In this document: piece by piece, positions 1 through 7,117 of the stretch
Numbering within the stretch: the first letter of the stretch is position 1
Layout: each line of letters opens with the position of its first letter
From: an uncultured Bacteroidota bacterium
GTDB taxonomy: Bacteria > Bacteroidota > Bacteroidia > Chitinophagales > Chitinophagaceae
NCBI GenBank assembly: GCA_903835145.1
Contig: CAILMA010000743.1
Location: 1-8,821 of the forward strand
DNA: 8,821 nt
Reading direction: 5' to 3'
Notes under the pieces: generated by a model
Databases searched by the model: none
What the model was told of the DNA's origin: nothing
What the model saw: the letters and a program-made list of their open reading frames with translations, nothing else
Made by a program: the position numbers and the translations under genes

Positions 1-1
1 G

Positions 2-586
2 CCAGCTTTGGAGTCAGGCCCTATTGATGAGCCTCAGCTTTCTAAAACAACCGCGGGAGAAGAACAGGAGTGGCAATTGATTCGGGTTCTGATTGAGTTT
101 GGTCACCTAACTTACGACGACAAAAGATCGGTTGCAGAGTTAATAGAGGAGCGGGTGGACCCTGCTTTTCTGGACGTGCAGATGGTTGGAAAGATATTTA
201 ACGAATATTACGACCATGTCACTCATTTCGGTAAAACACCCGAAATACATTACTTCCTCAACCACCCCGACCCAGTAATAAAGGAAAAACTTGCATCACT
301 ACTCCATTCCGACGTAGAAATTAGCCCCAACTGGAAAGAGAAGTATGGTATTACAAGCTTTTCAGAAACAATGGTTTATATCTCTGATGTAGATAGCTCG
401 TTGTCCTATTTCGAAAACCAGAAGGTAATGGTACTCCTTGAACAATTGATGCAAAAACTAAATACCGAAACCGATCCACTCAAACAACAAAGGCTGCTGG
501 TAAGGTTTTTGGAATTACAAAAAATGGAGAGAGACATTTTAAAAAAACATGACCCCGTAGTTTTCAAATCTTTAAAACACAAATAA
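2..586 (+). CDS. dnaG: DNA primase DnaG, C-terminal fragment (5' end outside window)
   Basis: The frame is open from the left edge (codon at position 2) to the TAA at 584-586, so this is the end of a longer gene; the TTG at position 8 is internal. About 194 residues are visible. They match the poorly conserved C-terminal, helicase-binding part of DnaG as seen in Bacteroidota: an opening helix with LIRVLIEFGH, then SVAELI, then YFLNHPDP, then a W after the next short segment, and a helical tail (KVMVLLEQLMQKL, LLVRFLELQ) ending near KKHDPVVF. The zinc-binding and TOPRIM catalytic domains would lie upstream and are not seen. In the family the protein makes RNA primers at the replication fork and docks on the DnaB helicase through this region. 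It is followed after 4 nt by ruvX, suggesting one transcript. The call rests on pattern memory of Bacteroidota DnaG tails, not on catalytic motifs. Confidence 0.8.
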   Translation, partial: PALESGPIDEPQLSKTTAGEEQEWQLIRVLIEFGHLTYDDKRSVAELIEERVDPAFLDVQMVGKIFNEYYDHVTHFGKTPEIHYFLNHPDPVIKEKLASLLHSDVEISPNWKEKYGITSFSETMVYISDVDSSLSYFENQKVMVLLEQLMQKLNTETDPLKQQRLLVRFLELQKMERDILKKHDPVVFKSLKHK

Positions 587-590
587 CATT

Positions 591-1001
591 TTGGCAAGAA
601 TCATTGCACTTGATTTCGGTAAAAAACGCACCGGAGTCGCCGTAACAGACCCATTAAAAATTATTGCGACTGCATTGGAGACAGTCGATTCCAACGAATT
701 GATAGGCTATCTTAAAAAATATATGCTTACCGAGCCGGTTGAAAAAATCATCATTGGTTACCCCCTTAACCTTGACGATACCCCAACAGATGCTACCCCA
801 CTCGTGGAGAAATTTATCGTAAAATTTGGCAACGTTTTCCCTGCAATGCCTGTGGAGAAAATAGATGAAAGATTGACCTCTAAAATGGCAAGCCGCGAAA
901 TTGCAGGTATGGGGCTAAAGAAAAAAGACCGGCAGCAAAAGGGGCTGATAGATACGGTAGCCGCAGTAATGATGCTGCAGGAATATCTGGCAAACCAATA
1001 A
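591..1001 (+). CDS. ruvX: RuvX/YqgF family putative pre-16S rRNA nuclease
   Basis: 136 residues, the usual length of the family (E. coli YqgF is about 138). RNase H-like fold with the expected landmarks: IIALDFGKKRTGVAV at 4-18 containing the first acidic residue (D8), IIIGYPLNLDD at 53-63 (this family usually has GxPxxxDG here), DERLTS at 92-97, and KGLIDTVAAVMMLQEYL at 117-132 with the late acidic residue D121. The family processes the 5' end of 16S rRNA and was earlier called a Holliday-junction resolvase. The start is TTG at 591: the protein motif begins at once (MARIIALDFG), there is no ATG that could replace it, and the dnaG stop lies only 4 nt upstream. No Shine-Dalgarno sequence is visible, so translation may depend on ribosomes finishing dnaG. 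Cytoplasmic. Confidence 0.93.
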   Translation: MARIIALDFGKKRTGVAVTDPLKIIATALETVDSNELIGYLKKYMLTEPVEKIIIGYPLNLDDTPTDATPLVEKFIVKFGNVFPAMPVEKIDERLTSKMASREIAGMGLKKKDRQQKGLIDTVAAVMMLQEYLANQ

Positions 1002-1044
1002 ACCTTTGTATTACTCGGCGATATTTTCCTCTTGTTAATATCCT

Positions 1045-1071
1045 CTTTATAATTTAATTGTCATTATAGAG
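1045..1071 (+). terminator. Weak AT-rich hairpin after ruvX
   Basis: A 9-bp stem (1045-1053 with 1063-1071, one G-T pair) encloses a 9-nt loop in the 122-nt gap between ruvX and the PNGase F-like gene. It is AT-rich and has no clear T-tract, so it is only a possible end for the dnaG-ruvX transcript. Confidence 0.25.
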
Positions 1072-1101
1072 CAATACGGAAAACCGACAACATTTTTTTG
1101 T

Positions 1102-1109
1102 TATTTTTG
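1102..1109 (+). promoter_or_regulatory. Bacteroidota -7 promoter box (TATTTTTG)
   Basis: Exact match to TAnnTTTG, the -7 element read by the primary sigma factor of Bacteroidota. Its last base is 14 nt before the ATG at 1124, so the mRNA leader would be very short. No TTTG/TTG is seen at the usual 19-21 bp upstream; the nearest is at 1058-1060. The placement directly before a start codon, repeated at three other genes in this window, is the main support. Confidence 0.55.
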
Positions 1110-1123
1110 CTACAAACATAGAG

Positions 1124-3127
1124 ATGAAAAGAATATTACTAATACTCATAGCGGTGCTGTCGTTAAACGCCGCTCTACAAGCAGCTCCGGGCGATACAAC
1201 GATTGTTCAGGCCAATATCGCGAATCTTTCCTGGTATGGTAACTACGACACTACGCTCGTTTTCCCGCATACCGGGGTTACCTACCGGAAAATAATAATG
1301 GTATTCACGCTCGGCAAGTATACTTGCCCGGGTTATACTTATGGTTCTGGAGCTGTGCCATGGTGTGGCGACTGGGATTATACAGTTTTGAACTACCTTA
1401 TAAAACCAAACGGTGAGACTTTTGAACTGGGCAGATTGATAACTCCCTATGCAAATGGAGGTGCTCCGCGCACGCCATATACATGGAAGCAGCATTATTA
1501 TTACGACGTGACTGACTACGCCGCTAAACTTACCGACACTGCAACAATGAGGATATTATTCTCTGGCTATTCAGGAGGTTTCACCGGCAACATAAAATTC
1601 CTGTTCATTGAAGGGGTACCAGATAGAACGGTACTTGATGTAAGGAGCCTGTGGAATGGCAGTTACAGCTACGGCGACACTACACACGGTGGCACAAGAA
1701 ACATAAATACCCATTTTACAGCGCTGACAGAGGCAGCACCAGCAGGCACGCAAACAGCTGATCTGAAGTTTACGGTAACGGGTCATGGATCTGACGCCAG
1801 CAACTGCAACGAGTTTTGTTCGCATAATTACCAGGTACTATTGAACGGCACTCCCGTTTCCACAAAAACAATATGGAGAGACAATTGCGGAGCTAATGAA
1901 CTCTACCCTCAGTCTGGCACCTGGTTACTTACCCGCGCTAACTGGTGTCCTGGTGCAATGGTTTACCCCCACCACAACATATTGCCAAACGTAAAGGGGG
2001 GTATGACATTCAATACCGCAATAAAGTTTGATGATTATGTAGGTAACGGAGGCGCAAGCTACACTACAGATGCAACACTGATATACTACGGCGGCATGAA
2101 TAAAACAACAGATGCATCTCTTGATGACATTATCTCGCCAACACTCGACGAAAACCACTTCCGTGAAAACCCTATTAATGCAAACCCTGTAATTCATGTT
2201 AAAAATACAGGTGCCAACCCAATTACATCAATGAACATTCAATATGGTGTAGTTGGTGGCATTTCACAGAACTACCCTTGGACGGGCACTATTGCCAGCC
2301 TCAATGAAATGGATATTACCCTGCCGGTTTTACCTGATTTAAATACGGATACAACTACTTCGGGAATGCACAGTTTTTCAGCAACTATTACATCGGTAAA
2401 TGGTGTTGCAGATGACGATGCTACTAATAATACCATGAGCAGCAAGTTCATTGCTGCCCCTTACTGGCCATCAACATTCAGAATCACATTCGCTACTAAC
2501 AACGAAACTATTCCATCAAGTTCTACAATTTGTGAAACCGGATGGGTGATCACTGACATGAACAATACGATTGTTGCATCGAAGACCGACGCATATATTT
2601 CTACACTTTATCGCGATACCATAAACCTGCAACCCGGTTTTTACAAATTGCAGGTATATGATAGCAGCTGCGATGGTCTCGCATGGTGGGTATTTGCGAG
2701 CGCAGGCATTACAAATGGCTACATTAAAGTTGAAAACCAAAACACTGCCCATACACCAATTCCACTCAATGGATTTTCTTATACCGGCGGATACCCTGAC
2801 GATTTCGGTTGTGGCATCACCCAGTATTTCACCGTTTACTGGCCTACATCCGTTCAGGAAGTTACAGAAAATGCAGTAAAGATGATCGTATTCCCGAACC
2901 CGGCGCAGAATGCCGTAAACGTGGAAATTGATGGATTAACCGGCAACGTAGAAGGAACAGTATCAATAATAGATGCCCTGGGTCGTACTGTCATTTCGCA
3001 GGTATGCAACTTTTCAAAATGCCAGATCAATACTGCCGATCTTACCAGCGGAATGTATATCGTGCAGTTTACTGACAACAAAAATGCCACTAAAAAACTA
3101 ACAGAACACATCATTATAGCTAAGTAA
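1124..3127 (+). CDS. Secreted peptide-N-glycosidase F-like protein with T9SS sorting domain
   Basis: 667 residues. Signal peptide 1-20/21 (MKRILLILIAVLSLNAALQA). Residues about 23-325 resemble the two-domain PNGase F core, the enzyme that cuts N-glycans from asparagine by hydrolysing the amide bond. Seen: C68 and C81 followed by GDWD (D85 corresponds to catalytic Asp60 of Elizabethkingia PNGase F), GRLITPY at 103-109, DVTDY at 128-132, C228-NEF-C232 (E230 corresponds to Glu206), and C255 with C275 in RANWCPG; the three disulfide pairs of PNGase F are thus kept. Residues about 330-445 look like a CARDB/Ig-like domain, 450-573 a beta domain with SSCDGLAWW, and 588-667 a type A T9SS sorting domain (VFPNPAQNAV, then SGMYIVQF, then a basic tail). 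The residue aligned with Glu118 is Ser147, so glycosidase activity is uncertain. Probably surface-bound or released. Monocistronic: own promoter box and strong terminator. Confidence 0.85.
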   Translation: MKRILLILIAVLSLNAALQAAPGDTTIVQANIANLSWYGNYDTTLVFPHTGVTYRKIIMVFTLGKYTCPGYTYGSGAVPWCGDWDYTVLNYLIKPNGETFELGRLITPYANGGAPRTPYTWKQHYYYDVTDYAAKLTDTATMRILFSGYSGGFTGNIKFLFIEGVPDRTVLDVRSLWNGSYSYGDTTHGGTRNINTHFTALTEAAPAGTQTADLKFTVTGHGSDASNCNEFCSHNYQVLLNGTPVSTKTIWRDNCGANELYPQSGTWLLTRANWCPGAMVYPHHNILPNVKGGMTFNTAIKFDDYVGNGGASYTTDATLIYYGGMNKTTDASLDDIISPTLDENHFRENPINANPVIHVKNTGANPITSMNIQYGVVGGISQNYPWTGTIASLNEMDITLPVLPDLNTDTTTSGMHSFSATITSVNGVADDDATNNTMSSKFIAAPYWPSTFRITFATNNETIPSSSTICETGWVITDMNNTIVASKTDAYISTLYRDTINLQPGFYKLQVYDSSCDGLAWWVFASAGITNGYIKVENQNTAHTPIPLNGFSYTGGYPDDFGCGITQYFTVYWPTSVQEVTENAVKMIVFPNPAQNAVNVEIDGLTGNVEGTVSIIDALGRTVISQVCNFSKCQINTADLTSGMYIVQFTDNKNATKKLTEHIIIAK

Positions 3128-3142
3128 AATATTACGATTCAA

Positions 3143-3182
3143 TTATAACAAAGCAGGCTCAAATGGGCCTGCTTTGTTATAA
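3143..3182 (+). terminator. Strong intrinsic terminator hairpin
   Basis: A perfect 16-bp stem pairs 3143-3158 with 3167-3182 (core GCAGGC/GCCTGC flanked by ACAAA/TTTGT). It extends by a T-G and a C-G pair to 18 bp around an AAAT loop (3161-3164). It begins 16 nt after the stop codon of the PNGase F-like gene. The T-rich segment is inside the 3' arm rather than after it, and the A/T-rich symmetry might let it work on both strands. Confidence 0.88.
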
Positions 3183-3261
3183 AACAGCTGTTGCAATTCA
3201 GATCGATACATATTGACACTTATAAAATTTTAAACTGATTTTAAGCAGGAGCCATTCACCG

Positions 3262-3269
3262 TATTTTTG
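3262..3269 (+). promoter_or_regulatory. Bacteroidota -7 promoter box (TATTTTTG)
   Basis: Exact TAnnTTTG match 24 nt before the ATG at 3294. It sits on top of a TTG (3267) that could otherwise be read as an upstream start, and so argues for the ATG. No -33 TTTG is seen at the usual distance. It would drive the TPR gene and tilS. Confidence 0.55.
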
Positions 3270-3293
3270 CTTACTTTTACTTTAGAACTTACT

Positions 3294-3605
3294 ATGACAA
3301 GAATAGAAAAATTACAGGCATTTTTAGCAGAGTCTCCAAATGATTGTTTCCTCAATCATGCCCTGGCTCTTGAATTTGTTAAGGAAGATAACGACGATTC
3401 TGCTCAGGAATATTTCGAAAAAAACCTTGAGTTTGACCCCGGATATATTGCAACCTATTATCACCTTGGCAAGCTATACGAACGTATAAATGATCCGGAT
3501 AGTGCTGTTTCAATTTATGCAAAAGGTATGGAGCGGGCTAAAACCGCCGGTGACATGCATTCTTACAGCGAACTACAGAGTGCTCACGAAGATCTCGTAT
3601 ATTAA
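3294..3605 (+). CDS. Small tetratricopeptide-repeat protein
   Basis: 103 residues from the ATG at 3294 (MTRIEKLQAF). The frame stays open to a TTG at 3267, but that codon lies inside a TAnnTTTG promoter box and would add a poor, unconserved-looking leader. Two TPR helix-turn-helix units can be read: about 18-51 (NHALALEFVK... AQEYFEKNLEFDPGY) and 52-85 (ATYYHLGKLYERINDPDSAVSIYAKGME), each with the small/aromatic pattern and the DP end-marker of the repeat, followed by a short helical tail. There is no signal peptide or membrane segment, so it is cytoplasmic. TPRs bind other proteins; the partner is unknown. The stop is 2 nt before tilS, so the two are surely co-transcribed, but nothing in the sequence shows a role in tRNA modification. 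Confidence 0.85.
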   Translation: MTRIEKLQAFLAESPNDCFLNHALALEFVKEDNDDSAQEYFEKNLEFDPGYIATYYHLGKLYERINDPDSAVSIYAKGMERAKTAGDMHSYSELQSAHEDLVY

Positions 3606-3607
3606 TT

Positions 3608-4942
3608 ATGGATTTATTACAATTGTTCCGGCAAAACTGGAACAAATACAAATTTATTAAACAAGGACAAAAAGTACTTGTAGCGGTAAGCGGAGGCAGC
3701 GACTCCATGGTGCTTGCACATCTTTTTTTGCATACCGGTGTCCCGTTCAGCGTAGCACACTGCAATTTTAAATTGAGAGGAGCCGAATCAGACGGCGACG
3801 AACTTCTCGTAATGACATGGTGCGAAACCAATAATATTACCTTTCATGCCACGCACTTCGATACTAAGGGCATAGCTAAAGAATGGAAAAAAGGAACCCA
3901 GGAAACAGCGCGCGACCTGCGCTACGTCTGGTTTAAAAACCTTTGTGAAGAATATAGTTACAGCAAAATAGCAACAGCCCACCATGGCAATGACAACGTG
4001 GAGACAATGCTCATAAACCTTTTTAAAGGCACTGGCATTGCTGGTATGCATGGTATACTGCCCGACAATGGCATCATCATAAGACCCCTCCTATTCGCAC
4101 AGAAAGAAGAAATAATGACCTTCGTGGCTCAAAACAACATTCAATACCGCGAAGATGCTTCAAACGCTTCAAATGATTACCTAAGAAATGCCGTCCGCCA
4201 CAAGTTGATTCCCGCAATCAATGAGCTGTTCCCCGATTCGGTTACTCGCGTGAATGAAAGTATTACGAGGTTTGCTGAAGTGGAACAAATCTATAAAAAA
4301 GGAATAGAAAAAGAAAGAAAGCGACTGTTAGAAAAAAGGGGACAGGATTTTTACATCCCGGTCCTCAAACTCAAAAATACAACACCACTGAATACTGTAG
4401 TCTATGAACTTATCTCAGCATTTGGCTTCACAGCCCTGCAGGTGGGTCAGGTAGTTGATTTGATCAATGCTGAAAGCGGCCGCTATGTCACTTCTGCATC
4501 TCATAGAATTATAAAAAACCGCGACTTCCTTATCATAACGACAATCCCGGCTGAAACAACTGACATTATACTTGTTGAACAATTTCCTTGTGTAGTTGAA
4601 ACCGATAAAAAAAGATTCTCCTTCTCCTTGGTCGATAAACCCTCGGAGATAGATAAAAATGCCACGGTCGCTTACATAGATGCAAAGCTGATAGAATTAC
4701 CAATACTGCTGAGGAAATGGAAGACAGGTGACTACTTCTACCCTATTGGTATGAATATGAAAAAGAAAAAAGTGAGCCGGGTGCTTATTAACGAAAAAGT
4801 GCCACTGCACGAGAAAGAACACATATTTGTATTGGAAAATCAAAAAAAAATTATGTGGTTGGCCGGTTTCAGGCTCGATGAACGCTTTAAAATTAAGGAG
4901 GCCACGGAAAAAGTATTGCTGGTAAAGATGACTGATTTATAG
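3608..4942 (+). CDS. tilS: tRNA(Ile)-lysidine synthetase TilS
   Basis: 444 residues, normal for the long form of TilS. The enzyme ligates lysine to C34 of tRNA-Ile(CAU), using ATP, so that it reads AUA and is charged with isoleucine; it is generally essential. The N-terminal PP-loop ATPase domain (about 20-205) shows SGGSDS at 28-33, HCNFKLRG at 51-58, TAHHGNDNVET at 123-133 (DDQ of many homologues is NDN here) followed by KGTGIAG, and EDASN... YLRNAVRHKLIP at 182-202. A helical linker follows (about 215-300). The C-terminal tRNA-binding domain is at about 367-430: LRKWKTGDYFYPIGM, KKKKVSRVLI, and WLAGFRLDERFKI. The ATG start at 3608 is 2 nt after the TPR gene; no Shine-Dalgarno is visible. 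The stop is 3 nt from the convergent waaA stop. Confidence 0.97.
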   Translation: MDLLQLFRQNWNKYKFIKQGQKVLVAVSGGSDSMVLAHLFLHTGVPFSVAHCNFKLRGAESDGDELLVMTWCETNNITFHATHFDTKGIAKEWKKGTQETARDLRYVWFKNLCEEYSYSKIATAHHGNDNVETMLINLFKGTGIAGMHGILPDNGIIIRPLLFAQKEEIMTFVAQNNIQYREDASNASNDYLRNAVRHKLIPAINELFPDSVTRVNESITRFAEVEQIYKKGIEKERKRLLEKRGQDFYIPVLKLKNTTPLNTVVYELISAFGFTALQVGQVVDLINAESGRYVTSASHRIIKNRDFLIITTIPAETTDIILVEQFPCVVETDKKRFSFSLVDKPSEIDKNATVAYIDAKLIELPILLRKWKTGDYFYPIGMNMKKKKVSRVLINEKVPLHEKEHIFVLENQKKIMWLAGFRLDERFKIKEATEKVLLVKMTDL

Positions 4943-4945
4943 CAA

Positions 4946-6184
4946 CTAAAGATACTTTTTTATCACAGCTAATGTTTTGGCAGTCGCCCCTGTTTTTTGC
5001 AACACGTAGTTCCTTGCGATTTGCGCTTGATTATTATATTGGTCTTGCGCTTCAAGCTGCTGTATCCCGTTAGCAAACTCTTCAGCATTATTTACCACCG
5101 TTGCGCCCTTATTCGCTACAAGTTCGGTTGCTTCTATAAACTGGTGGTACACTGGGCCATAAAAACAAGGTTTTCCGTATACCGCAGCTTCCAATACATT
5201 ATGCACACCTGCTTTTCCATACCCGCCACCGATAAACGCGACTGTTGCAAAACGGTATAGCTGCGACAAAAAACCAACTTTATCCACAACCAAAACTCGC
5301 TGCCGGGAATTTTCCTTCCACTCACTCCAGTTAATACTTTCCCCGGCAAACAATTTCGCAACAGCATCTATATGACTCCCGTCTACCTCGTGAGGCACTA
5401 CAATAAGCCGCCAGTCCTCAGGTAACAGGCATAGTACGCTGGCGAGCATCTCTTCATCTTCCTTCCAGGTACTGCCAGCAACAACAACTTTATAATTATT
5501 TGTAAACGCTTCAGCTATTGGCAACAACACGTGTTCGGCAGCTCCAGCGACGACTCTATCAAAACGGGTGTCACCACTAATAGCAACGTTTTTAATACCG
5601 ATGTCTGCAAGCAACGTGGCGCTGTGCTCATCCTGTACAAGTATTTCAGTAAAGCACCGCAACATGCTGCGCTGAAGGCCACCATACCATTTAAAAAAGC
5701 CATGTCGCGCACTAAATACCGCCGAAACAAGGAAGGTGGGAACGCTTTTATGCTTCAAGCCTGACAAATAGTGGTACCAGAGTTCATACTTCACAAAAAT
5801 GCAAAGTTTTGGATTCACCTTCTCTAAAAAGAACCGCGCATTTTTTGCCGAATCGACAGGTAGATAAAAGACATAGTCTGCCACTTTATAATCTTTCCTT
5901 ACTTCATAGCCTGATGGAGAGAAAAAGGTGAGCACGATAGCTATTTGTGGGTATTTAGCTTTCAGCGCCTCTATTATGGGGCGTCCTTGCTCAAACTCGC
6001 CCAGCGATGCGCAATGGACCCAAATTTTTTCGCGCTTGTCATCACGGAAGCTCTCCTCTATTTTCTTTAACAACCCCACCCGCCCTTTTAAAAACAAGCG
6101 CGCCTTGGCATTAAAAATGCTGAAAATTCGGATGCCAGCCACATAGCAGCGAATAGCAATGTTGTAGAGAAATACAGCAATCAT
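4946..6184 (-). CDS. waaA: 3-deoxy-D-manno-octulosonic acid (Kdo) transferase
   Basis: 412 residues, typical of GT30 Kdo transferases, which add Kdo from CMP-Kdo to lipid IV-A on the inner face of the inner membrane in LPS synthesis. A hydrophobic N-terminal anchor spans about 1-24. Family landmarks: SLGEFEQGRP at 60-69 with the catalytic Glu (E63) of the GE motif, TFFSPSGYE at 86-94, KYELWYH at 132-138 (usually ETELWP), GDTRFDR at 204-210, AGSTWKEDEE at 236-245, VVPHE at 262-266, and the CMP-sugar-binding stretch FIGGGYGKAGVHNVLEAA at 317-334 with GKP..YGP after it. The ATG overlaps the stop of the upstream barrel gene by 4 nt, so translation is probably coupled. How many Kdo units it adds cannot be told from sequence. 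Confidence 0.96.
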   Translation of the reverse strand: MIAVFLYNIAIRCYVAGIRIFSIFNAKARLFLKGRVGLLKKIEESFRDDKREKIWVHCASLGEFEQGRPIIEALKAKYPQIAIVLTFFSPSGYEVRKDYKVADYVFYLPVDSAKNARFFLEKVNPKLCIFVKYELWYHYLSGLKHKSVPTFLVSAVFSARHGFFKWYGGLQRSMLRCFTEILVQDEHSATLLADIGIKNVAISGDTRFDRVVAGAAEHVLLPIAEAFTNNYKVVVAGSTWKEDEEMLASVLCLLPEDWRLIVVPHEVDGSHIDAVAKLFAGESINWSEWKENSRQRVLVVDKVGFLSQLYRFATVAFIGGGYGKAGVHNVLEAAVYGKPCFYGPVYHQFIEATELVANKGATVVNNAEEFANGIQQLEAQDQYNNQAQIARNYVLQKTGATAKTLAVIKKYL

Positions 6185-6972
6185 TCAAAAGAAATTTCTT
6201 CAGAAGAATGCCTGAAAATTGGTATCATCCAGCCGGCACGAATGCCAAACAAAACATCATAACGCTGCTTATTGTCTGTGCGCATTACATCGAAAAGGTA
6301 ATCTCTTCTGTCCTTTGTAAAACCAAGCATTGCATCGAGACCTATATTAAAGTTGAGCAACTTGTTTTTGGCAAAATAACAATAGCCGGCGTACTGCTCT
6401 ATAAACCAGCCATTTGTAAGTCTGTCATAACCTTTAAGCATATCGCCCCAAAGTGCGGGTACATCCTTATTGCTATTGTAAATATTTATTTTGTGTTGTA
6501 TGAACCCCGCTGAAGTCAAGAGCATAAGCCCGTCATCAGGATGTTCTTTATTAAAATTAATGATTTTCCCAGCCTGTAATGCAATCATATAGCCACGTTC
6601 GTAAACAGGTACCCCAACTCTATTTCCATTGTTATTTATCAATTCTACCAACTTGCCATTAAATGGTCCGGAATATTTATCTTTAATATTTATCATAAGG
6701 GAATCCTCTTTTATCTTATTCCCTACGATAAAGTCACATTTTGCTCCGAAGATCCAGTTCTTCTTTGTTTTATAGGTAATAGCCCCCCCAATACGGAAAT
6801 CATCGCCAAATCGTTTGGCCATGTCGGCAGCAGGAATGTCACCGGAAAAATTTGCATTGATAATCAACCCATGGTTAGTTGTTCTTGAAGAATCTACACC
6901 GAAAAGGGCATCCTGAGCATAGGAATGAACCGAAACCAACCACAATAAAACAAGGAATCCAGCTTTTTTCAT
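6181..6972 (-). CDS. Putative outer-membrane beta-barrel protein of unknown function
   Basis: 263 residues from the ATG at 6972 (MKKAGFLVLLWLVSVHSYAQ); two TTG codons lie 9 and 12 nt upstream in the same frame (a start there would add LLLN-type residues ahead of a good signal peptide), so the ATG is preferred. A signal peptide ends near SYAQ-D (residue 20), a form common in Bacteroidota. The rest alternates short amphipathic strands with loops rich in Gly, Asn, Asp and Lys (RIGGAITYKTKKNWIFGAKCDF, GYMIALQAGKIINF, NIGLDAMLGF, VLFGIRAGWMIPIF), the look of an 8-12 strand outer-membrane barrel. I do not recognise a named family. Its stop codon overlaps the waaA start (ATGA), implying one transcript and possibly a shared role in building the outer membrane. 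The last strand is followed by a short acidic tail (SSEEISFE) instead of ending in the usual terminal aromatic. Confidence 0.75.
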   Translation of the reverse strand: MKKAGFLVLLWLVSVHSYAQDALFGVDSSRTTNHGLIINANFSGDIPAADMAKRFGDDFRIGGAITYKTKKNWIFGAKCDFIVGNKIKEDSLMINIKDKYSGPFNGKLVELINNNGNRVGVPVYERGYMIALQAGKIINFNKEHPDDGLMLLTSAGFIQHKINIYNSNKDVPALWGDMLKGYDRLTNGWFIEQYAGYCYFAKNKLLNFNIGLDAMLGFTKDRRDYLFDVMRTDNKQRYDVLFGIRAGWMIPIFRHSSEEISFE

Positions 6973-7006
6973 GTTTAACAACAACTTCTGTATGGTGAAA
7001 TTAAAC

Positions 7007-7014
7007 CAAAAGTG
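7007..7014 (-). promoter_or_regulatory. Possible -7 box (CACTTTTG) for barrel-waaA operon
   Basis: Read on the minus strand, this matches TAnnTTTG with one mismatch (C for the first T), 34 nt before the ATG at 6972. There is no -33 TTG at the usual spacing. It is the best candidate in the 145-nt gap (6973-7117), which otherwise shows only a 5-bp AGTTG/CAACT inverted repeat at 7027-7048. Confidence 0.25.
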
Positions 7015-7117
7015 CTAAAGTTCGCCAGTTGCGTGTTTTTTAACAACTTAGAAAGACTTTATGGGCGGAAGAATCGAACAAAATACGAGTTTCTGCCAGG
7101 TAGAATAGATATTTTTG

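Noticed and set aside
8..10. TTG at position 8 as the start of the first gene
   Set aside because: The frame is open to the window edge and the protein matches the C-terminal part of DnaG, so the gene begins upstream.
3267..3293. TTG start for the TPR gene, adding nine residues
   Set aside because: The TTG lies within an exact TAnnTTTG promoter box, and the ATG at 3294 starts a sensible protein.
5020..5080. GCTTGA/TCAAGC inverted repeat near the 3' end of waaA as a tilS terminator
   Set aside because: Six-base arms with a loop over 20 nt inside coding sequence and no T-tract; likely chance.
6208..6513. Plus-strand frame of 101 codons inside the barrel gene
   Set aside because: Antisense shadow of a gene with signal peptide and barrel pattern; no start context or family motif.
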